Under the pieces are notes generated by a model. It was not told where the DNA came from. It ran no database searches and was given only the letters and a program-made list of their open reading frames with translations. From an uncultured Coriobacteriaceae bacterium (GTDB lineage: Bacteria; Actinomycetota; Coriobacteriia; Coriobacteriales; Eggerthellaceae), in the NCBI GenBank assembly GCA_902767025.1, contig CACXFZ010000178.1, positions 1 through 10,206 on the forward strand: a stretch of 10,206 bases of DNA, written 5' to 3'. The first letter of the stretch is position 1; every line of letters starts with the position of its first letter. Below, one piece after another: positions 1 through 5,493 of the stretch. A program made the translations under genes and the position numbers.

Positions 1-804
1 ATCATTGTGCATGGTGGCGGTGCGGCCGTGTCCGAGGCAATGGAGAAGTTCCAGATTCCCGTCGAGTTCAAGAACGGCCTGCGCGTGACCACCGACGAGG
101 CCATGGACCTGGTGAAGATGGTGCTGGTGGGCCAGGTGAACCAGGACCTGGTGCGCGACCTGAACGAGCACGGCAACCTGGCCGTGGGCCTGTCGGGAAG
201 CGACGGCGGCACGCTGGTGGCCGAGCAGGCCGACCCCGACCTGGGGCGTGTGGGCACGATCACCAAGGTGAACACCGAACTGCTCCACAGCATCATCGAG
301 GACGATTTCATCCCCATCGTGGCCACCGTCGCGCTGGGCGAAGACGACGGCTACTACAACATCAACGCCGACACGGCGGCGGGTGCGGTGGCGGCGGCGC
401 TGCGTGCGCACAAGGCCATATTCCTCACCGACGTCGACGGCCTGTACCTCGACTTCGACGACAAGGACTCGCTGCTGTCGAACATCACGCGCGACGAGGC
501 CAGCTCGATGATCGAGGACGGCACGGCGGGCAGCGGCATGATCCCGAAGCTGCGCAGCTGCATCAACGCGCTGGACGCCGGCGTGCCGCGCGCCCACATC
601 ATCAACGGCACGATTCCCCATGCGCTGCTGCTCGAGCTGCTCACCGACTACGGCGTCGGCACCGTGATCCACGGCACCGAGGAAAGCTACCGGTTGGACA
701 TGCACCCGCTGGGCGCGTTCGCGAGCAAGCTGCTCGAGAACCGCTACCTGCGCATGGAAGACGACGCGACGGCGTTCGGCGCCGCACCCCAGCACGAATC
801 CTAA
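1..804 (+). CDS. argB: Acetylglutamate kinase, 5' end missing
   Basis: Cytoplasmic kinase that phosphorylates N-acetyl-L-glutamate with ATP, the second step of arginine biosynthesis. The frame is open from base 1, so the true start and the N-terminal residues, including the first catalytic Lys, lie upstream of the window. The GTG at base 7 sits inside the conserved HGGG nucleotide-binding loop and is not a start. Visible family marks are HGGG (bases 10-21), the NINAD segment (about 358-375) with the catalytic-site Asp, and the GMIPKL segment (about 535-552) with the conserved Lys. The C-terminal His (619), Glu (634) and GVGTVI (652-669) resemble the region that forms the arginine site in feedback-inhibited enzymes, so inhibition by arginine is likely (inference). 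About 45 residues follow GVGTVI, longer than in many homologues. argD follows after 33 bp, indicating an operon. Confidence 0.95.
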   Translation: MIVHGGGAAVSEAMEKFQIPVEFKNGLRVTTDEAMDLVKMVLVGQVNQDLVRDLNEHGNLAVGLSGSDGGTLVAEQADPDLGRVGTITKVNTELLHSIIEDDFIPIVATVALGEDDGYYNINADTAAGAVAAALRAHKAIFLTDVDGLYLDFDDKDSLLSNITRDEASSMIEDGTAGSGMIPKLRSCINALDAGVPRAHIINGTIPHALLLELLTDYGVGTVIHGTEESYRLDMHPLGAFASKLLENRYLRMEDDATAFGAAPQHES

Positions 805-837
805 GGGCGTCCCAGGCCCACGACGAAAGGAAGGCCC

Positions 838-2055
838 ATGAGTCTGAACGAACAGCAAGCACTGGAATCCCGCTACCTGATGCACACGTTCGCGCGCAAG
901 CCGGTGTGCTTCGTCGAGGGAGCGGGCATGCACCTGACCGACGACGAGGGAAACGACTACCTGGACTTCCTGGCGGGCATCGGCGTCTGCAGCCTGGGCC
1001 ACTGCCATCCTGCGGTCAGCGAAGCCGTCGCCGCACAGGCGGGCAAGCTGATGCACGTGGGCAACTACTACTACATAGAGAAGCGCGGCGAGCTGGCGCG
1101 CATGGTCGACGAGGCGCTCAACCAGAACCTGCCTGGGCAGGACGCCCAGCAGTGGTGCAGCTTCTTCACCAACTCGGGCGCGGAGTCCAACGAGTGCGCG
1201 ATGAAGCTGGCCCGCCTGCACGCACGCAAGCAGGCGACGGGTGGCGCCGACGCGCCCAACGTCATCGTCACGCTCGACGGCAGCTTCCACGGGCGCACGA
1301 TGGAGACGCTGGCGGCCACGGCCCAGCCTGCCAAGCAGGAGGCGTTCCAGCCGCTGCCCGAGGGCTTCTTGCACACGCCCATCAACGACATCGCCGCCCT
1401 CGAGCGCCTGTTCGAGGAAAACGAGGGCACGATCTGCGCGGTGATGCTCGAGCCCATCCAGGGCGAAAGCGGCGTGCACCCCTGCACCCCCGAGTTCCTG
1501 CGTGCGGTGGAGCAGCTTGCGCGCAAGGCGGGGGCCCTGCTCATCTTCGACGAAGTGCAAACCGGCGTGTACCGCACCGGCCTGCCCTTCGCCTTCCAGC
1601 ATTTCGGCGTGGTTCCCGACATCGTGAGCATCGCCAAGGGCATCGGCGACGGCATGCCGATGGGCATTTGCGCGGCGCGCGCCGACGTGGCCGCCGCCTT
1701 CGAGCCCGGCGACCACGGCACCACGTTCGGTGGCAGCAACCTGGCCGTGGCGGCGGCAACCGCCACGCTTGCCGAGCTGGCCAAGCCGGGCGTGTGCGAG
1801 CGCATCCAGGACGTGGGCGCGTACCTGCGCGAGGGGCTCGCGTCGCTTCAAGGAACGTCGAACGTGCGCGGCATGGGACTGATGTGCGCGTGCGACCTGG
1901 ACGAGGCGGATGCCAACCAGGTCGTGCTCGAGGGGCTGGGCAAGGGCCTGGTGCTCAACGCCACCGGCCCACGCACGCTGCGCTTCCTGCCGCCGCTGGT
2001 ATGCGAGCGCGCCGAAGTCGACGTGCTCGTCGGCAAGCTTGCGGAACTGGTTTAG
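838..2055 (+). CDS. argD: Acetylornithine aminotransferase
   Basis: A 405-residue class III PLP-dependent aminotransferase of the cytoplasm. It converts N-acetylglutamate semialdehyde plus glutamate to N-acetylornithine plus 2-oxoglutarate, two steps after ArgB. Fold-type I signatures are in order: FTNSGAESNE (residues 110-119) with the Gly-Ala that binds the PLP phosphate; SFHGRT (149-154) with Phe150-His151 near the PLP ring; FDEVQTG (237-243) with Asp238, which pairs with the PLP ring nitrogen; and IAKGIGDGMPMG with Lys267, the predicted Schiff-base lysine. The length is normal for the family (about 390-410). The ATG at 838 has an AAAGGAAGG ribosome site (826-834) just upstream. The gene sits between argB and argR. 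Some ArgD proteins also act as succinyldiaminopimelate aminotransferases in lysine synthesis; the sequence cannot exclude that second role. Confidence 0.96.
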   Translation: MSLNEQQALESRYLMHTFARKPVCFVEGAGMHLTDDEGNDYLDFLAGIGVCSLGHCHPAVSEAVAAQAGKLMHVGNYYYIEKRGELARMVDEALNQNLPGQDAQQWCSFFTNSGAESNECAMKLARLHARKQATGGADAPNVIVTLDGSFHGRTMETLAATAQPAKQEAFQPLPEGFLHTPINDIAALERLFEENEGTICAVMLEPIQGESGVHPCTPEFLRAVEQLARKAGALLIFDEVQTGVYRTGLPFAFQHFGVVPDIVSIAKGIGDGMPMGICAARADVAAAFEPGDHGTTFGGSNLAVAAATATLAELAKPGVCERIQDVGAYLREGLASLQGTSNVRGMGLMCACDLDEADANQVVLEGLGKGLVLNATGPRTLRFLPPLVCERAEVDVLVGKLAELV

Positions 2056-2088
2056 GACGACACCCCAGGACACGGAAAGGGGATTGCC

Positions 2089-2517
2089 ATGAAAAAGCGC
2101 AAGCAGCGCCACGACGTGATACGCGATATCGTGCGTGGCAATTCCGTGCGCACGCAGCGCGAACTGGCATCGCTTCTGCGCGATGCGGGCTTCGAGTGCA
2201 CGCAGGCGACCATCTCGCGCGACATCAGCGACATGGGGCTGATCAAGTCACACGACGGCGTCTACGTGCTGCCCGAAGACATGCGCCTGAAGCGCATGGT
2301 GGCCGAATTGGTCGAAGACGTGCAGATCGCAGGCAACCTGGTGGTGGTCAAGACGTTTTCCGGCGGAGCCGCCGGCGTGGCAAGCGCCATCGACAAGGCC
2401 AACCTGCGCGGCGCGCTCGGCACGGTGGCCGGCGACAACTGCATCATGATCGCCGGCAAGACCCCCGAGGACGCCGAGCGCATCGCGGTGTCCATCGAGC
2501 ACCTGTGCGGCCGCTAA
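2089..2517 (+). CDS. argR: Arginine repressor ArgR
   Basis: A 142-residue hexameric transcription regulator that senses L-arginine and controls arginine genes. The N-terminal winged helix spans about residues 5-70. Its recognition segment TQATISRDI (38-46) is typical of the family, as is TQRELASLL before it. The C-terminal oligomerisation and arginine-binding domain begins near NLVVVKTFSGGA and contains IDKANL and the loop GTVAGDNC (111-118). Most ArgR proteins read GDDT here; this one has Asp116 followed by Asn117 and Cys118. The ATG at 2089 is preceded by GGAAAGGGG (2074-2082) at good spacing. The gene lies 33 bp after argD, so it is probably co-transcribed and may repress its own operon. 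No AT-rich ARG-box-like site is visible between the arg genes, so any operator is likely upstream of the window. Confidence 0.95.
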   Translation: MKKRKQRHDVIRDIVRGNSVRTQRELASLLRDAGFECTQATISRDISDMGLIKSHDGVYVLPEDMRLKRMVAELVEDVQIAGNLVVVKTFSGGAAGVASAIDKANLRGALGTVAGDNCIMIAGKTPEDAERIAVSIEHLCGR

Positions 2518-2615
2518 ACCGTCCGGCGCGCAGCGGCGTGCACGTGAAGGCTGGCGCGCTGGCTGTGGGCGTTTCTTTACGGGACGGCTACCGCCACGGT
2601 GCCCCCATGCCCTCG

Positions 2616-2624
2616 TGCTACAAT
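2616..2624 (+). promoter_or_regulatory. Extended -10 promoter of the penicillin-binding protein gene
   Basis: The sequence TGCTACAAT combines a TG extension (2616-2617) with a TACAAT hexamer (2619-2624), one mismatch from consensus. It lies in the 151-bp gap between argR and the next gene. No good -35 hexamer is found 16-18 bp upstream, as expected for extended -10 promoters. Transcription would start near 2631, giving a leader of about 38 bases with a strong ribosome site. The rest of the gap (2518-2615) shows no convincing gene, RNA or U-tract terminator. Confidence 0.55.
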
Positions 2625-2657
2625 GGCTGCTTGAAACAGGACCCGGACGGGGCATAC

Positions 2658-2666
2658 AGGGAGGTG
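2658..2666 (+). promoter_or_regulatory. Strong ribosome binding site that fixes the start of the penicillin-binding protein
   Basis: AGGGAGGTG closely matches the complement of the 16S rRNA 3' end, and GGGAGG ends 4 bases before the ATG at 2669. It rules out the upstream in-frame GTG at 2615, which would place the start codon inside the predicted promoter. Confidence 0.8.
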
Positions 2667-2668
2667 CA

Positions 2669-4954
2669 ATGGCTTCTCGCGCGCTGAAGCGCCGCAAAGG
2701 AACGAAAGGAACCAGGTATTACCTGCCGATCCTGTATTTCTTCACCACGGTGGGCGCCCTGCTCGCCGGGTCGGTGATCGCCGCGCTCGTGCTGGGAGCC
2801 ACCTGGCTGCAGGAGCTTCCCGAATACGAGGACCCGTCGGCCTACACCCTGGCCCGCAAGACGCGCGTGTACGCGGCGGACGAAAAGACGCTGCTGGCCG
2901 AGTTCTACCTGGAAAACCGCGAACCGGTGAACTCGCTCGACGAGATAAGCGCTTACGTGGTCAACGGCACGATAGCCACGGAGGACGAGCGCTACTACGA
3001 CCACATCGGCGTGGACCCCTACGGCATCGCGCGCGCGTTGGTGAACAACTTCACCGGCGGCGCCACCGAGGGCGCTTCCACGATCACGCAGCAGTTCGTG
3101 CGCAACACGGTGCTGGCTTCCGAAGCCGCCGACCAGACGGTCAGGCGCAAGGTGCGCGAGGCCTACATCGCGCTGGAGATCGAGCAGTCGTATTCCAAAG
3201 AGGAAGTCCTGCTGATGTACTTGAACACCGTGAACTACGGTTCGGGCGCCTACGGCATCCAGGCCGCGGCGCGCAAGTACTTCAGCGTCGATTGCGCGAG
3301 CCTGACGCTCGCGCAGGCGGCCACGCTGGTGGGCATTCCGCAGTCGCCCACGTACAACAACCCCATCGACTATCCCGACAACTGCCTGAAGCGCCGCAAC
3401 CTGGTGCTCGACCGCATGCTGTCGAACGGCTACATCGACCAGGCGGCCCACGACGCGGCGGCGGCCGAGCCGCTGGGGCTGCGTCCCACCGACGCGGCCG
3501 GCGACGGCATCTACGCCTACCCGTACTTCACCAGCTACGTGCGCCAGGTCCTGCTCGAGAAGTACAGCGAGAACGAGGTGTTCAAAGGCGGCCTGAACGT
3601 CATCACCACGCTTGACATCCACGTGCAGGAAGCCGCCGACGAGGCGTGCGACCGCAAGGAAAGCGAAGTCGACGACGACATGGAAGTGTCGCTGGTGGCG
3701 ATCGACCCGTCCACCGGGTTCATCAAGGCGCTGGTGGGCGGCAAGGACTACTACACCGACCAGTACAACCTGGCAACCCAAGCCATGCGCTCGCCGGGTT
3801 CCGCGTTCAAGACGTTCACGCTGGCGGCCTCCATCGAAAACGGCATCAACCCGTCGACGTACGTGAACTGCAGCTCTCCGATCACCATCGACGGCTGGCG
3901 CGTGGAAAACTACGACGGCGCATCGTACGGATCGCGCACGATCCAGAGCGCGTTCGCCATCTCGTCGAACACGGGCTTTGCGCGCATCTCCACGCTGCTC
4001 ACGCCGGCCAAGGTCGCCGAAATGGCGCAGCGCCTGGGCGTGGAAACCGAGCTTGCGGGCTACCAGTCGATCACGCTGGGCTCCGAAGGCGTCACCGTCA
4101 AGGACATGGCAAGCGCGTATGCCACGATCGCGTCGGGCGGCATCCGCCACGAAGCCACGGCGATCCAGAAGATCCAGGATTCCCAGGGCAACGTCATCTT
4201 CGAGGCCGACACCGAGGGCACGCGCGTGATCAGCGCGGAAGTGGCCAAGGCGACCGAGCAGGTGATGGAAGGCGTCATCACCGGCGGCACCGGCACGGCT
4301 GCGCGCCTGTCGAGCGGCCAGACGGCTGCCGGCAAGACGGGCACGTCGGAAGACTGGCACGACAGCTACTTCTGCGGCATCACCCCGCAGTACTCGGTGG
4401 CCATTTGGATGGGATGCCGCGAAGAGCGGCGCCTGAACTCGTGGTACACCGCTGCCAGCACGTTCCGCTACTTCCTCGACCCGCTGCTGCGCGACCAGGA
4501 GCTCAAGGACTTCCCGATGCAGGATGCCGACAAGCCCAAGTACCGCACGCTCACCAACCAGGAGCAGGAAACGCTCACGGGCTACATCAGCGGAGGCACC
4601 AGCACCTACGGCTACAACGAGAGCTACGGCTACGGCAGTGGCTGGGGCAATCGCTACGGCTACGGCTACGATGCCTACGGCAACGACTATTCCGGCACCA
4701 ACACCTACGATTGGTCTGGCACCGGCACGGGAACCGGAACCGGCACGGGCACGTACAACGACTGGTCCGGCACGGGAACCGGCACCGGCACGGGAACCGG
4801 CACCGGCACGGGAACCGGAACTTACGACTGGTCCGGCACCGGCACGGGAACCGGAACCGGAACCGGCACGGGCACCTACGACTACTCGGGCACGGGAACC
4901 GGCACGGGCACCTACGACTATTCGGGAACCGGCACCGGCACCGGCACGACCTAG
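2669..4954 (+). CDS. Class A penicillin-binding protein with Gly-Thr repeat tail
   Basis: A 761-residue bifunctional peptidoglycan synthase. It has a basic cytoplasmic N terminus (residues 1-16), one membrane anchor (about 19-44) and then extracellular domains. The GT51 glycosyltransferase domain shows EDERYYDHIG with catalytic Glu105, GASTITQQ (135-142), RRKVREAY, and EEVLLMYLNTVNYGSGAYGI. The transpeptidase domain shows the Ser-x-x-Lys motif with Ser378 and Lys381 in SPGSAFK, Ser432-Ser433-Asn434, and KTGT at 556-559. All catalytic motifs are intact, so it should polymerise and cross-link glycan strands. After about residue 643 the protein changes to a Tyr/Gly-rich stretch and then five blocks of Gly-Thr dipeptides to the stop. 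This tail is not part of either enzyme domain, and I see no PASTA repeat. The gene starts a probable three-gene transcript with the lipoprotein and U32 genes. Confidence 0.95.
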   Translation: MASRALKRRKGTKGTRYYLPILYFFTTVGALLAGSVIAALVLGATWLQELPEYEDPSAYTLARKTRVYAADEKTLLAEFYLENREPVNSLDEISAYVVNGTIATEDERYYDHIGVDPYGIARALVNNFTGGATEGASTITQQFVRNTVLASEAADQTVRRKVREAYIALEIEQSYSKEEVLLMYLNTVNYGSGAYGIQAAARKYFSVDCASLTLAQAATLVGIPQSPTYNNPIDYPDNCLKRRNLVLDRMLSNGYIDQAAHDAAAAEPLGLRPTDAAGDGIYAYPYFTSYVRQVLLEKYSENEVFKGGLNVITTLDIHVQEAADEACDRKESEVDDDMEVSLVAIDPSTGFIKALVGGKDYYTDQYNLATQAMRSPGSAFKTFTLAASIENGINPSTYVNCSSPITIDGWRVENYDGASYGSRTIQSAFAISSNTGFARISTLLTPAKVAEMAQRLGVETELAGYQSITLGSEGVTVKDMASAYATIASGGIRHEATAIQKIQDSQGNVIFEADTEGTRVISAEVAKATEQVMEGVITGGTGTAARLSSGQTAAGKTGTSEDWHDSYFCGITPQYSVAIWMGCREERRLNSWYTAASTFRYFLDPLLRDQELKDFPMQDADKPKYRTLTNQEQETLTGYISGGTSTYGYNESYGYGSGWGNRYGYGYDAYGNDYSGTNTYDWSGTGTGTGTGTGTYNDWSGTGTGTGTGTGTGTGTGTYDWSGTGTGTGTGTGTGTYDYSGTGTGTGTYDYSGTGTGTGTT
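4598..4717 (+). other. Tyr/Gly-rich low-complexity segment of the penicillin-binding protein tail
   Basis: This codes for residues 644-683 of the penicillin-binding protein. Ten tyrosines and two tryptophans fall in 40 residues, separated mostly by Gly, Asn, Ser and Asp, with motifs such as YGYG, SYGYG and AYGNDYSG. The segment has no hydrophobic core or regular domain pattern and is probably disordered. It links the transpeptidase domain to the Gly-Thr blocks. Confidence 0.85.
4718..4948 (+). repeat. Hexanucleotide tandem repeat coding (Gly-Thr)n, five blocks
   Basis: In-frame hexamers of the form GG(C/A)AC(C/G/T) encode Gly-Thr. The blocks hold 6, 9, 7, 4 and 4 units: 4718-4753, 4769-4822, 4835-4876, 4889-4912 and 4925-4948. 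The short spacers encode YNDWS, YDWS, YDYS and YDYS. The second block is three 18-bp units (4769, 4787 and 4805), the third slightly diverged. The first and third blocks match apart from one extra GGAACC hexamer and the last base. These patterns indicate growth by replication slippage and duplication. Because the unit is 6 bp, length changes keep the reading frame. Confidence 0.95.
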
Positions 4955-4995
4955 GCGCCGTGCGCCCACATACTGCGATAGAAAGGCATATGACC

Positions 4996-5493
4996 ATGCA
5001 CCGAATTGCATATCGAATCCTTGTTGCCGCGAGCTGCTGCGCGCTGGCGTTCCTGCTCGCCTCGTGCGCTCCCGTCCAGCAGGTGGAATCCAGCGGCAGC
5101 TCGGCGTCCGACAACCGCGCGTACATGGCCATGCTCAACCAGCAGATGGAGGATTTGAGCCAGGTGCTGTCCGACTTCCAGGCAGCGGTGGGCGAGCAGG
5201 ACGTCGTTGCGATGAAGGCGCGCCAGGCCGACGCGGCGCGCATCGTCGACGAAGTGAAGTCGGCCGAAGCTCCCGAAAAGCTCGCCCAGGTAAAGGAAGG
5301 CTACGTGGGCGGTCTGGACCAGATGCAGCACTCGATGGCCGATTACGTGACTTTGTACACCGATGCGCAAAACGGCGGGTTGGATGCAAGCTCGTTCGAC
5401 GAGCGCATCAGGCAAATCCAGGAAGCCTACGACCGCGGGATGGAGTCGCTGAAGTCCGCAGACGAGGCGGTGGAAGGCATTGCCAAGGAATAG
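4996..5493 (+). CDS. Small helical lipoprotein of unknown function
   Basis: A 165-residue predicted lipoprotein that I do not recognise as a named family. The N terminus has a basic stretch, a hydrophobic core and a lipobox Leu21-Ala22-Ser23-Cys24. It should therefore be cleaved by signal peptidase II, lipidated on Cys24 and held on the outer face of the membrane. A short Ser-rich linker follows, then a charged, Ala/Gln/Asp/Glu-rich sequence with no Cys that looks almost wholly alpha-helical and may form a small helical bundle. The AAAGG at 4982-4986 fits the ATG at 4996 (9-base spacing) better than the in-frame ATG at 4990 (3 bases), which would add two residues. It lies 41 bp after the penicillin-binding protein gene and its 3' end overlaps the next reading frame by 14 bp, suggesting one transcript. 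A role alongside the upstream enzyme is only a guess. Confidence 0.85.
   Translation: MHRIAYRILVAASCCALAFLLASCAPVQQVESSGSSASDNRAYMAMLNQQMEDLSQVLSDFQAAVGEQDVVAMKARQADAARIVDEVKSAEAPEKLAQVKEGYVGGLDQMQHSMADYVTLYTDAQNGGLDASSFDERIRQIQEAYDRGMESLKSADEAVEGIAKE

Noticed and set aside
2510..2537. Inverted repeat GCCGCT / AGCGGC at the end of argR as a terminator
   Set aside because: Only a 6-bp stem with a 16-base loop and no T-tract, so intrinsic termination is not supported.
2615..2668. GTG 2615 as start of the penicillin-binding protein
   Set aside because: It would overlap the predicted -10 element and lacks a ribosome site, while ATG 2669 has a near-ideal one.
906..2687. A 593-codon + strand open frame overlapping argD and argR
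   Set aside because: It is Arg-rich and out of frame with two clear enzymes, an effect of high GC at third positions.
2618..5011. A 797-codon open frame on the minus strand opposite the penicillin-binding protein
   Set aside because: Its protein is an Arg/Val/Gly/Ala-rich mirror of the + strand gene with no domain. Such frames are common opposite GC-rich genes. The + strand frame has all catalytic motifs and a strong ribosome site.
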